A stretch of DNA of 64,000 nucleotides from a candidate division KSB1 bacterium (GTDB lineage Bacteria > Zhuqueibacterota > Zhuqueibacteria > Residuimicrobiales > Krinioviventaceae): positions 62,001-126,000 of the forward strand of contig JAXHMJ010000005.1 in assembly GCA_034521575.1 (NCBI GenBank), in the 5' to 3' direction. Shown piece by piece: positions 48,402 through 57,035 of the stretch. The notes under the pieces are model-generated. The model was not told the origin of the DNA. It did not search any database and saw only the letters and a list, made by a program, of their open reading frames with translations. The translations under genes were made by a program, and so were the position numbers. Numbering within the stretch: the stretch's first letter is position 1; the number at the start of each line of letters is the position of its first letter.

Positions 48402-49469
48402 CTAAAACATGTATCCAACGCCCAAATTCAGCAGTTTCGTATCTGTTTCCTCCAGTTGATCGGTTTTGACAGCAAAATCCAATTTGAATACAACCGAGTC
48501 AATGGGTTTCACAGAAATGCCCATGAGCCATTTTTGATAGTGATATTGGCTTTCAAGTTCAGTAGGGTTTAGAGCTGAATGAACTGTATTATAATCCGTC
48601 CATCGAACCCAGGGTATAATTTCAGTATTCAAATTCCAAAACCGGCCAATATTATAACCAAGATCGATATAATAACCGACTGATGATTCGATTTCGGCTT
48701 CTGGTAAAGTATATTGATCGTAAAGAATGGTTCCATACTCTGCGGTCGCATAAATTCCATGGCGCTGATAGCGTCCGTGAAGTTCATACAACTGAAAGCC
48801 TACAGGATCTGCATCATTACGATAGGCATCATTGATCGACCAGGAAAATCCCACCCGGGCTCCGGCGATACCAGTATAATCCAGCCTGATGCTTTTCAGG
48901 AGATCATCGGCGTTGGCCTTGTACCCCTTTTGTCGGCCGCCTCTCAGCCCCGATTCAGGAGAAAATCCATCTGCATCGAGTCCTTCCATCAATGTCATAT
49001 TGTATTCCAGGTCCCGAAACACTCCGTAAAAAGACATACCATTTCCAAACCAGGTTGTAGGGATGATTACTTTGGCGTAATCAGGCCGTTCCACACTTAA
49101 AAAAGTGGGGGGCTCATGTACCAGATTGAATATTCCGACAGGAGCTAAAACCACTCCCGCCCGAAATCCAAAACGCGGATCCGGATGAAAATCAACATAG
49201 GCCTGTTCAAGCTCAAGTTCTCCCTGTCCGCTTTTCACTAAATTGTGTTCAAGTTCCACCTCGGAATTGAAAGACCAAATGGGTGTCCATTCATGCCGGT
49301 AAAAAAGAATAAACCTGTGAAAGTCCAAAGTCCGGGTTTCCTGTGTGCGGTCCATATTATAATGCAACTCACCATATCCTCCAATGGAGGAAGTGGGTGA
49401 AAAAAATTCGTTTTGCCCCCGTACAACAACGGAGAGCAAAAGTATGACCAAAACAGTAAAAAACTTCAT
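48402..49469 (-). CDS. Porin-like outer-membrane protein
   Basis: 355 residues. Signal peptide MKFFTVLVILLLSVVVRG, then alternating beta strands rich in aromatic residues (IGGYGELHYNM, FHRFILFYRHEWTPIWSFNS and EVELEHNLVKSGQGELELEQ, AYVDFHPDPRFGFRAGVVL) and a final strand LLNLGVGYMF ending in Phe. The EQAYVDF and RAG segments resemble phosphate-selective (OprP-like) porins and related barrels. First gene of a three-gene outer-membrane operon with its own promoter at 49587-49615; leader about 110 bases with AGGAG before ATG. Solute not known. Confidence 0.75.
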   Translation of the reverse strand: MKFFTVLVILLLSVVVRGQNEFFSPTSSIGGYGELHYNMDRTQETRTLDFHRFILFYRHEWTPIWSFNSEVELEHNLVKSGQGELELEQAYVDFHPDPRFGFRAGVVLAPVGIFNLVHEPPTFLSVERPDYAKVIIPTTWFGNGMSFYGVFRDLEYNMTLMEGLDADGFSPESGLRGGRQKGYKANADDLLKSIRLDYTGIAGARVGFSWSINDAYRNDADPVGFQLYELHGRYQRHGIYATAEYGTILYDQYTLPEAEIESSVGYYIDLGYNIGRFWNLNTEIIPWVRWTDYNTVHSALNPTELESQYHYQKWLMGISVKPIDSVVFKLDFAVKTDQLEETDTKLLNLGVGYMF

Positions 49470-49586
49470 ATTAAAACTCCTTTTTGTTTAAGATTAAAAT
49501 TCATGGAAAATAACCGCAAAACATTGTTTTCCATCCAGATCATTGCGCAGCTGTCAAAGAATTGGTACTGCACATATGAACGGAAT

Positions 49587-49615
49587 AATATACACGTATT
49601 TTCATACGCAATCAA
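49587..49615 (-). promoter_or_regulatory. Promoter of the porin operon
   Basis: On the minus strand TTGATT (49615-49610), a 17-base spacer and TATATT (49592-49587) predict a start near 49580. The rest of the 207-base gap up to the LuxR gene holds no other feature. Confidence 0.6.
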
Positions 49616-49676
49616 TCGCATGAAACAGTGATTTTTAATCGGATTTTATCCCTGTAAATGGGGATTAATCAAAGTA

Positions 49677-50264
49677 TTATTGAACATCAAGATAATCATC
49701 AACATCAATAATATTGTTAATCACTTCCATAATAGCCAGACCGGCAATGGATTTGATGCCCAATTTTGCGGAAATATTCTTTCGGTGGGATACAACGGTG
49801 TGAACGCTAATGTGAAGCGCTGCGGCAATTTGTTTGTTGGGATACCCTTTAACCAATAGTTTCAGCACATCCAGTTCGCGATTGGACAAGGATTCATTTC
49901 GATTTGCTGTTTCCGAGTATGTAAATTTGCTTTTTACAATCTTTTCAATAAGCGCACTGCTATCCGACAAATAAATCAAATCATCAAAAATATTTTCCTG
50001 CTCACGGTTGAAAAAATGAGTTATCAAACCAACCTTTTTTACAGACGTCTGGTTTTTAAAAACATTAAGAAATCCTTGTTTTAGCAATTCGGTATTTACA
50101 ATGATCAATTTGGGCATACCAGTTGCAATACGAGATTCAAATTCCTTAAATGAAGCAAGACAAACAATCTGGAATTCAGGCAGGGCCCGTCTCACTATTC
50201 GGATCAATCCCTCCTGAATAATTTCCGAGGATTCGATGATAACAATTTCAGATTCGGCATTCAT
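49677..50264 (-). CDS. LuxR/NarL-type regulator with an atypical receiver domain
   Basis: 195 residues. Residues 1-115 fold like a response-regulator receiver (EIVIIESSEIIQEGLIRIVR), but at the phosphoacceptor position the strand reads KLIIVNTELL, with Asn where Asp is expected; the conserved lysine is not obvious either. Residues 130-190 are a clear LuxR helix-turn-helix (LSNRELDVLKLLVKGYPNKQ, then VHTVVSHRKNISAKLGI). It is therefore probably controlled by something other than aspartyl phosphorylation. The start directly follows the stop of the RIC-like gene, so the two are co-expressed. Confidence 0.8.
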   Translation of the reverse strand: MNAESEIVIIESSEIIQEGLIRIVRRALPEFQIVCLASFKEFESRIATGMPKLIIVNTELLKQGFLNVFKNQTSVKKVGLITHFFNREQENIFDDLIYLSDSSALIEKIVKSKFTYSETANRNESLSNRELDVLKLLVKGYPNKQIAAALHISVHTVVSHRKNISAKLGIKSIAGLAIMEVINNIIDVDDYLDVQ

Positions 50265-50947
50265 TTATTCAGTTTCCATATGTTCTACAATGGGAATCAG
50301 TATGTGATTCTCGATAAAATCATGAATATTAATATCCTGTTCAAGATCAAACAAATCAAACGACATTTTCTTCTCACTACCGAATCATAATCTGGTGGTA
50401 TATGTTTAAACAGGAGGTTTTTACGGGATTATCGATTTATCTTCAATATCTGGTATGATGTTTTTTAAAACTATGCAATACTGTATTCATATTTTTCAGA
50501 ATGTCCATTCAAAAGCGCTTTTATATACGGAAAAACAATATCATTTTCATAGTTGATATGATCATACACTTCACTTGAATAATCCTGTAAAAATTTACTG
50601 ATCAGCACAGAATATTTGTCAGACGCATCTTTTAGTTTTCGATTTAGCAAATTTTGCAGTCCTGGAATTTTCTCATACAAGAAATAACTGTGAGAATTTT
50701 CAAGAAATACCAGAATCTGCCCAGCGTCCGTATGGTCAAACTGTTCTGTCTTTATCGAGGTATTTTCAGGACAGCAGTAAAGCCGGGCAATAAACAGGAA
50801 AAGTGGTTCGTTCAGACCGTTGGCCAGACACAAGCCATGCACCGTCTGGTTTCCAAAACCAAACGGAACACCGAAATGCTCGAGCACCAAAAGCATGCGC
50901 GGATTAACAGATACAATATCAAACATTTTTGATTTAGCATTTAGCAT
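50265..50947 (-). CDS. RIC/ScdA/YtfE-like di-iron (hemerythrin-type) protein, frame broken near the C terminus
   Basis: ATG 50947 follows GGAG. The N-terminal 45 residues (FDIVSVNPRMLLVLEHFGVP) resemble the ScdA_N domain, but the usual cysteines are absent. Then comes a hemerythrin-like helical bundle with metal ligands in LENSHSYFLYEKIPGLQN (His, Glu) and VYDHINYENDIVFPYIKALL (His, Glu). After SIA-stop (50471) further bundle text can be read in other frames: FKHIPPDYDSVV, FDLEQDINIHDFIENHIL and IPIVEHMETE, ending at 50265. At least three indels are needed in 50270-50470. RIC proteins repair iron-sulfur clusters after nitric oxide or oxidative damage. Confidence 0.65.
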
Positions 50948-51081
50948 GGATTATTCTCCAAGGAAATATCCTGAAAGCCATTATTTAACATTCAATCCAT
51001 TACACGTTTGCAGAACTAGTCAACAGGACTCTATGGGTTCAACACAGCTCACCCGGAATTGTTCATTTTATTACTTTTTTT

Positions 51082-51284
51082 TTACTCCAATGTTTCAAGC
51101 AAATTCCGAATTTGAGTATCTGCATCCTTTATTATCGGGTCTCCATGTCCGCAATAAAGAATATCAATCGGTCATTCTGTCCAGACCGGTTATCCACAAG
51201 AGTTAATTCATTATTCGAGACCAGTAAATAAACATTGCAGCCGTGCACACCGTCTATTCTGTAAATACTCGGCAAAATTTCCAT
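51082..51284 (-). pseudogene. Metallo-beta-lactamase-fold hydrolase remnant with internal deletion
   Basis: From ATG 51284 one reads MEILPSIYRIDGVHGCNVYL then LVSNNELTLVD, the usual start of glyoxalase-like MBL hydrolases; removing one A gives VDTGLDRMTD. Immediately after, in another frame, the family's C terminus appears: DILYCGHGDPIIKDADTQIR and NLLETLE-stop (51082). The intervening about 130 residues, including the HxHxDH metal site, are missing. This looks like a true internal deletion, or a collapsed assembly. Confidence 0.6.
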
Positions 51285-51696
51285 AGTCTGTTCCTGCCAT
51301 TTTAAAGAGACCCCATTCGAGGATCGTAACTCGCTTTGCCATATTTCATTCCCTTGTCAACAGCTATGTAACTTTGACCGACGAGTTTATTGGTTGATCC
51401 AGTGCATACCGTTTCCAAAATTCAGAGATTATTTCATTCACAGATTTATACATAACAACCGTCCCCCTTTTTTCGTTCATATTTGCTTTTACACACTCAA
51501 TAATTAAAGATTTTTTGCTGCAAATCCAAGAGAAAAAGAGACAATGAGGCTTGTTGAATAGCGTTTTTTTAATAAAAACAAAATCAGACCGGTTTCCACT
51601 TTTATTTTTCACGAAAAACCTTATATTTTAAAGAACACATTTAAATGGATGTGCATTTTACTAAAACACAAAAAGTACAAAATCAAGGAGATCCCT
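51285..51696. other. Non-coding or unassigned stretch before the GH3 gene
   Basis: A minus-strand reading frame (51364-51453, starting MYKSVNEIISEFWKRYALDQ) is preceded by GGGGG and could be the start of a broken small gene, but it ends at 29 codons and nothing recognisable follows. The part near 51640 is an AT-rich upstream region of the GH3 gene. No clear promoter was fixed. Confidence 0.3.
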
Positions 51697-53946
51697 ATGT
51701 CCAGATTTAGCACTTTCCTGTTCATCTACATATTAATCAGTGTGTTAACGGCACAATCTTCAGAGTATCCATTTCAAAACCCTGAACTCCCGACAGCTGA
51801 TCGCATTGATGATCTGGTTTCGCGTCTGACCCTGGAGGAAAAAGTCAATCAGCTGCTTTACAATGCGCCTGCCATACCGCATCTGGACATTCCCGCTTAT
51901 AACTGGTGGAGCGAATGCCTGCACGGTGTGGCGCGTAACGGCCGCGCCACGGTTTTTCCCCAGGCTATTGGTCTGGCGGCAACGTTCGATACGGACCTGA
52001 TGTACCGTATCGGAGCTGTGATCGCCACGGAAGGGCGGGCCAAGTACAACGCCTGTTCGGCGCAGGGATACCGCGGTCAGTATCAGGGGCTGACCTTCTG
52101 GTCGCCGAATGTGAATATTTTCCGCGATCCGCGCTGGGGCCGCGGCCAGGAAACCTATGGAGAAGACCCATATCTGAGCAGCCGAATCGGTGTAGCGTTT
52201 GTAAGGGGATTGCAGGGCGATCACCCGAAATACATCAAAGCCGCGGGCTGCGCCAAGCATTATGTGGTGCACAGCGGTCCGGAGGGATTGCGGCACGAAT
52301 TTGACGCCAAAGTATCCCGGAAGGACCTGTGGGAAACCTATATGCCGGCATTTGAAGCTCTGGTCACCGAAGCCAAAGTGGAAGGTGTGATGGGCGCCTA
52401 CAACCGCACCAACGGAGAGCCCTGCTGCGCGCATCCGTATTTAATGCAGGACGTTCTGCGCGGTCAGTGGAATTTTGACGGTTATTTTACCTCGGATTGT
52501 TGGGCCATACATGATTTTTATGAAGGACATAATGTGGTGGAAACGCCGGCTCAGGCCGCCGCTCTCGCACTCAACACCGGCTGCAATTTAAACTGCGGAA
52601 ATACCTATCCGGAAATACTCAATGCCGTTGATCAGGGTCTGGTCACAGAAAAAACAGTGGATCGGAATCTCAAGGAACTGCTGGGAACCCGGTTCCGCCT
52701 TGGTTTATTCGATCCGCCGGGCACCGTACCGTTTGACTCGATTTCCACTGACGTCATCAACTGCCCTGAACATCAGGCATTGGCCCTGGAAGCTGCGCAA
52801 AAATCCATTGTACTGCTCAAAAACAGCGACAACCTGCTGCCGCTGGACAAGAATTTGCGCAAAGTCTACATCACCGGGCCGCTGGCAACGGATTTGCAGT
52901 GTCTGCTGGGCAATTATTACGGACTCTCGGACAATATGATCACCATGATGGAAGGGATTACGCACTCTTTATCGGATCATACTGCGATTCAGTATCGCCA
53001 GGGCGCTTTGTTGAACCGCCCGAATGCCAATCCCATCGACTGGTTCAGCGGCGTGGCTGCAGCATCGAATGTAACCATCGCCTGCGTGGGAATCAACGGA
53101 CTGCTGGAAGGTGAAGAGGGAGAATCCATTGCCTCGCCGAGCAAGGGAGACCGGTTTGATATTTCCCTGCCCCGGAGTCAGATGAACCTGCTGCAAAGCC
53201 TTCGCCAAAGCACGGATTCGCTGGTGGTCGTGCTGACCGGCGGCAGCCCATTCACCTGTTCCGAGGTGTATGAACTGGCGGATGCTTTGGTCTTTCACTG
53301 GTATTCGGGTGAACGCGGCGGACAAGCGGTGGCCGACATTCTGTTCGGGGATGCCGTACCCTCCGGACGCCTGCCGATCACGTTTCCGAAATCCCTGGAC
53401 GATCTTCCGCCTTATGATGATTACAGTATGCCGGGACGCACTTATCGATACATGGAAAAAGACGCGTTGTTTCCGTTCGGATTCGGATTGAGCTATACGA
53501 CGTTTGAATATCAAAATATAACCACCGCACAAGCAGCCATTCAGCCGGGAGAATCCACAACGGTTAGCGTGATGGTGACCAATACCGGGAGCATTGCAGC
53601 GGACGAGGTGGTGCAATTGTATATCCGGGATGACAAGGCATCTGTGCGCGTGCCGTACATTTCACTCAAAGACATGAAGCGAATTACTCTGAATCCCGGC
53701 GAACAGCGTAGCGTCTCCTTTGCCATTACCCCGGACCTGCTCAAGCTGGTTAACGAAACGGGCGAACGGGTACTGGAATCCGGCGACTTTACGCTTTTTA
53801 TCGGCGGCGCCCCTCCCCTTTCCCGCAGTCTGGAGCCTGGGAGCAGCGCAATGGCAGGAAACTCTAATAACGGTTCAATAAAAAATATTCTTATACAAAA
53901 CCGAAAACTCTGCTTGGAACGGCGCCCGATTGTCTACGGCTTTTGA
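51697..53946 (+). CDS. GH3 family beta-glycosidase (beta-xylosidase/beta-glucosidase type), exported
   Basis: About 750 residues. ATG 51697 follows AAGGAGA; signal peptide MSRFSTFLFIYILISVLTA. N-terminal GH3 barrel with NWWSECLHGVARNGRATVFP and QAIGLAATFD, SPNVNIFRDPRWGRGQETYG, GCAKHYVVHSGPEGLRHEFD and nucleophile Asp in FDGYFTSDCWAIHDFYEG. Then come the C-terminal sandwich (QKSIVLLKNSDNLLPLDKN; SGRLPITFPKSL) and a fibronectin-like domain (TNTGSIAADEVVQLYIRDD). It resembles the plant/bacterial beta-xylosidase branch. Near 53838 a one-base shift would give GAAQWQETLITVQ and a stop at 53881, a more normal end, before the hairpin at 53923. It probably releases sugars from oligosaccharides in the periplasm. 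Confidence 0.88.
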   Translation: MSRFSTFLFIYILISVLTAQSSEYPFQNPELPTADRIDDLVSRLTLEEKVNQLLYNAPAIPHLDIPAYNWWSECLHGVARNGRATVFPQAIGLAATFDTDLMYRIGAVIATEGRAKYNACSAQGYRGQYQGLTFWSPNVNIFRDPRWGRGQETYGEDPYLSSRIGVAFVRGLQGDHPKYIKAAGCAKHYVVHSGPEGLRHEFDAKVSRKDLWETYMPAFEALVTEAKVEGVMGAYNRTNGEPCCAHPYLMQDVLRGQWNFDGYFTSDCWAIHDFYEGHNVVETPAQAAALALNTGCNLNCGNTYPEILNAVDQGLVTEKTVDRNLKELLGTRFRLGLFDPPGTVPFDSISTDVINCPEHQALALEAAQKSIVLLKNSDNLLPLDKNLRKVYITGPLATDLQCLLGNYYGLSDNMITMMEGITHSLSDHTAIQYRQGALLNRPNANPIDWFSGVAAASNVTIACVGINGLLEGEEGESIASPSKGDRFDISLPRSQMNLLQSLRQSTDSLVVVLTGGSPFTCSEVYELADALVFHWYSGERGGQAVADILFGDAVPSGRLPITFPKSLDDLPPYDDYSMPGRTYRYMEKDALFPFGFGLSYTTFEYQNITTAQAAIQPGESTTVSVMVTNTGSIAADEVVQLYIRDDKASVRVPYISLKDMKRITLNPGEQRSVSFAITPDLLKLVNETGERVLESGDFTLFIGGAPPLSRSLEPGSSAMAGNSNNGSIKNILIQNRKLCLERRPIVYGF

Positions 53947-53956
53947 CAATCGGGCG
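53923..53956 (+). terminator. Long hairpin after the GH3 gene
   Basis: CGCCCGATTGTC and GACAATCGGGCG form a perfect 12-base stem with a 10-base loop (TACGGCTTTT). No U-tract follows. It lies inside the last codons of the uncorrected GH3 frame, which supports the earlier stop at 53881. Confidence 0.6.
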
Positions 53957-54071
53957 GCGGTTCACCTGAATCCGCAAAGATCACGGAACCGGAATATCAT
54001 GCAAAATATGTCACCGGGAGATTCAGAAACTAAATTATCAGTTTGAGACCATCCAATAAAAAGGGATTAAC

Positions 54072-54695
54072 ATGTTTCTCATTGCAGGGCACCCTCGCAG
54101 CGGCACGCACTTTACCAAGGAATTGTTGTCGAAATTCGGTCTGGACATCCGGGGAGAGAAATATGGCAGAAAGCAGAGTTTGCAAGAAGAAGATAATGTC
54201 GACGGTATTGTATCCTGGATGCATGTCTACTTGTTCCCGGAGGAATTTCCGGTGGTTCTTCATCAAATCCGGCACCCGCTTCAGGTCATTGCATCCTCAC
54301 AAACATTGTATAACAATGCCTTTAGACGCATGTTTCGTCAAATCGATGCGCCCAAACGGTGGCTGTTATTCACGCACTTGCGCAGAAAAATCCCTTTTCC
54401 GCAGGAAACCGTGACCCGCTGGGCCATGTACACCTGGTTATACTGGAATGAATGGATCGAAACCGATTCGCGGGTCAAACATCAATATCGGGTGGAAAAC
54501 ATCGAAAACGAATGGTACAGTATTCTGGATATACTGGATATTCCGCCTTTGCCGATGCCGGAGTTGAACACGACTGTCAATACGCGCAAGGGACGGTTTC
54601 AATCCTTAACCTGGGAGCAGTTGTACGGGATCGATCCTGAATTGACCGACCGTATCCGGGAAAAAGCAATTGACTATGGATATACTCTAGAATAA
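54072..54695 (+). CDS. Sulfotransferase-like protein
   Basis: 207 residues. The N terminus FLIAGHPRSGTHFTKELL is the PAPS 5'-phosphosulfate loop and HQIRHPLQVIASS carries the Arg and Ser of the 3'-phosphate site, so a P-loop sulfotransferase fold is likely. It is shorter than most (250-300 residues), and the acceptor-binding middle part is compact with several Trp and Arg residues. No signal peptide or membrane segment, so it acts in the cytoplasm. It follows the GH3 gene by about 190 bases; the acceptor is unknown. Confidence 0.7.
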   Translation: MFLIAGHPRSGTHFTKELLSKFGLDIRGEKYGRKQSLQEEDNVDGIVSWMHVYLFPEEFPVVLHQIRHPLQVIASSQTLYNNAFRRMFRQIDAPKRWLLFTHLRRKIPFPQETVTRWAMYTWLYWNEWIETDSRVKHQYRVENIENEWYSILDILDIPPLPMPELNTTVNTRKGRFQSLTWEQLYGIDPELTDRIREKAIDYGYTLE

Positions 54696-54828
54696 TCCAT
54701 AAAAAATCGGACATACCTTTGCAGCATGATCATTTTCTATACATTCAGGATTGGTTATCGTTCGTCAAGTAACATGCAATGTGCATGCCAGGTAGCAAGC
54801 TTTTTTTATGTTATTGATATTTATTTAC

Positions 54829-54857
54829 TTGCAAAAAATGGGGCGAACCGTTATAAT
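54829..54857 (+). promoter_or_regulatory. Consensus-like promoter of the PAS-SpoIIE gene
   Basis: TTGCAA (54829-54834), a 17-base spacer and a perfect TATAAT (54852-54857) put a start near 54864, leaving a leader of about 200 bases before ATG 55062. The leader holds no gene; CAGCCG and CGGCTG within it are complementary. Confidence 0.65.
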
Positions 54858-55061
54858 CAGCCGGGACCGAATATTTTTCATCCTCACGAGAATTTTGCGC
54901 ATTATTTTTTCGGCTGCCTGCAGTATCATACCAGGAGATATTTGAAATATATATTGTATTCTGTTTGTTATGATTATTCTTCAAATCGTTATTTTCGAGT
55001 TGGACACCAAAGACCTTACGGTTGCAATGTTGCTCACCCTTAATCGTTTTCAAAAGGACAC

Positions 55062-56948
55062 ATGGACAATAAACTTGAAAATCTTCAACAGGAGATAGAT
55101 ACACAGCGCACTATTTTGAACAATCTTACGGAGGGTATCATCGTTGCTGACACAGACGGACAATTTATTTATTTCAATCCTGTTGCGGAAAAAATTCTGG
55201 GGATTGGTGCGCAAAACATCAAACCTTCTGAATGGACGCCTGTTTATGGTTGTTACTATCAAGACACAACGACCCCCTATCCCTCTGAACAGTTACCTCT
55301 GGCCAGGGCATTGCGCGGTGAAACCGCCCATGACCAGCTTTATATTCACAACACAGCGCGGACAGACGGGGCACATATTGATATTACAGCATCTCCCCTG
55401 CGCAACCCAGCCGGCGAGATCACCGGTGGCATGGTCATATTTCGTGAAATTACACATGATGTTCATTCCCAAAAGCTGATTCGTGAAAGCCGCGAACGCC
55501 TTCAGGCCCAATTCAAGGGAGTGCCGATTCCAACATTTGTATGGAAATATACAAATAATGATTTCACACTCCTGGATTGCAACAAGGCCGCCGAATCTTT
55601 TCTGACTGACCATATAGAAAATTATTTAGGGGCGAAATTGAGTGAAATGTATGCAAATTACCCGGAGGTACAAGATGACTTTGCGCGCTGCTACCTTGAA
55701 AAAGCTACATTCAAACGCAAAGTCAGGCATTATTTTAAGGGAATCGGAGAAACCCGGGACCTGTGGGTTACCTATGTTCATGCTGCAGCTGATATTGTCA
55801 TGGTTCATACTGAAGATGTGACTGAACAATTAAAAGCACAACATGAACTGGAAAAATATTTCAATGCCGTCAAACAAACCGCCGACTCTGTGATGATTAC
55901 CAATCTCCGGGGAGTGATTGAATATGTGAATCCGGCGTTTGAAGAAACAACCGGATACAGCAGTGAGGAAGCTGTTGGAAACACACCCGCCATGCTGCGT
56001 TCCGGGCTGCATGACAATGAATTTTACCAGAATTTATGGGATACCATAACAAACGGTCAACCTTTTCGCGCTACGATTATCAACAAGAAAAAGAACGGTG
56101 AACTGTTCTGGTGTCAGCAGACCATTTCCTGCATGAAAGACAATGACGGGAATATCAGCCATTTTGTCTCAGTGACCAAAGACATTACCCATTTAAAAGA
56201 AAAGCAGGAAATGGAATTCCGCCTGCGGGTGGCGCACGAACTGCAGCAGCGTATGGCCAAAAGCGTCAGACCGGTCAAAGGTTATGACATTGCCGGGCGA
56301 ACCTTTTCAGCGGTTGAGACATCCGGCGACTTTTTTGATATTATCGACATGCCCGATGGTCAGACAGGGATTGTCATCGCCGATGTGTGCGGACACGGAA
56401 TCGGCGCCGCCATGATCATGGCGGAGACCCGTGCGTTTCTGCGTGCCTTTGCCCATAGTGAAACCGACCCGGCCACGATACTCGAACGTCTGAATCGTGA
56501 GTTGGTGATTGATCTGAACGCAGAGCATTTTGTCACACTGGTTCTGGCGCGTATTGATCCGGATAAACAAACTCTGGTTTATGCCAGCGCCGGTCACGGC
56601 AAGGCATATCTGTTAAATCGAAACGGATCCGTGCTTGCCGAACTGGCAAGCACCGGCATCCCGCTCGGGTTTATGCAGGACGTGGACTATACCAACAGTG
56701 TAACATACAATCTGTCTGCGCAGGATATGCTTGTTCTGTTGACCGATGGGGTGTCTGAAGCACACAACAGCAAAGAGATACAGTTTGGGGATAAAAGAGC
56801 GCTCGAGGTTATAAAAAAACACAGAAACGAATCCTCCGCATCAATCATTGAAACACTTTATACCCAAGTAGGCACATTCACAGGCAGACAGGCGCCGGAA
56901 GATGATATGACAGCCGTGATCTGCAAAGTGAATCCGCAGACAGCCTGA
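55062..56948 (+). CDS. Multi-PAS sensor with SpoIIE-type PP2C serine phosphatase domain
   Basis: 628 residues without membrane segments. PAS 1 (about 15-130: ILNNLTEGIIVADTDGQFIY), a second PAS-like region (about 150-260) and PAS 3 (about 265-380: GVIEYVNPAFEETTGYSSEE with following FWCQQTISCMKD). From about residue 395 comes the SpoIIE phosphatase with metal residues in SGDFFDIIDM, IADVCGHGIGAAMIM, LTDGVSEAHN and EDDMTAVICKV. RsbU-type proteins of this kind dephosphorylate anti-sigma-factor antagonists. No partner kinase or antagonist gene is next to it. Start follows AAAAGGA. Confidence 0.88.
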   Translation: MDNKLENLQQEIDTQRTILNNLTEGIIVADTDGQFIYFNPVAEKILGIGAQNIKPSEWTPVYGCYYQDTTTPYPSEQLPLARALRGETAHDQLYIHNTARTDGAHIDITASPLRNPAGEITGGMVIFREITHDVHSQKLIRESRERLQAQFKGVPIPTFVWKYTNNDFTLLDCNKAAESFLTDHIENYLGAKLSEMYANYPEVQDDFARCYLEKATFKRKVRHYFKGIGETRDLWVTYVHAAADIVMVHTEDVTEQLKAQHELEKYFNAVKQTADSVMITNLRGVIEYVNPAFEETTGYSSEEAVGNTPAMLRSGLHDNEFYQNLWDTITNGQPFRATIINKKKNGELFWCQQTISCMKDNDGNISHFVSVTKDITHLKEKQEMEFRLRVAHELQQRMAKSVRPVKGYDIAGRTFSAVETSGDFFDIIDMPDGQTGIVIADVCGHGIGAAMIMAETRAFLRAFAHSETDPATILERLNRELVIDLNAEHFVTLVLARIDPDKQTLVYASAGHGKAYLLNRNGSVLAELASTGIPLGFMQDVDYTNSVTYNLSAQDMLVLLTDGVSEAHNSKEIQFGDKRALEVIKKHRNESSASIIETLYTQVGTFTGRQAPEDDMTAVICKVNPQTA

Positions 56949-57035
56949 CGGTAAACTCGGCATGATTATAAAAGTCGCACCTCGCCATCCAACACAAATA
57001 GTTTCATGATACCGAAAAATTGGTTACAAATTTTT

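Noticed and set aside
51364-51612. Open frame of 82 codons on the minus strand
   Set aside because: The upstream half is low-complexity; only a short piece from 51453 has a ribosome-like site and it matches nothing, so it was kept only as a note on the gap.
54772-54796. Palindrome ATGCA-ATG-TGCAT
   Set aside because: It lies upstream of the promoter but has no partner copy or known recognition pattern.
54726-55043. Open frame of 105 codons before the PAS-SpoIIE gene
   Set aside because: It has no ribosome site, covers a near-consensus promoter, and its composition is not protein-like.
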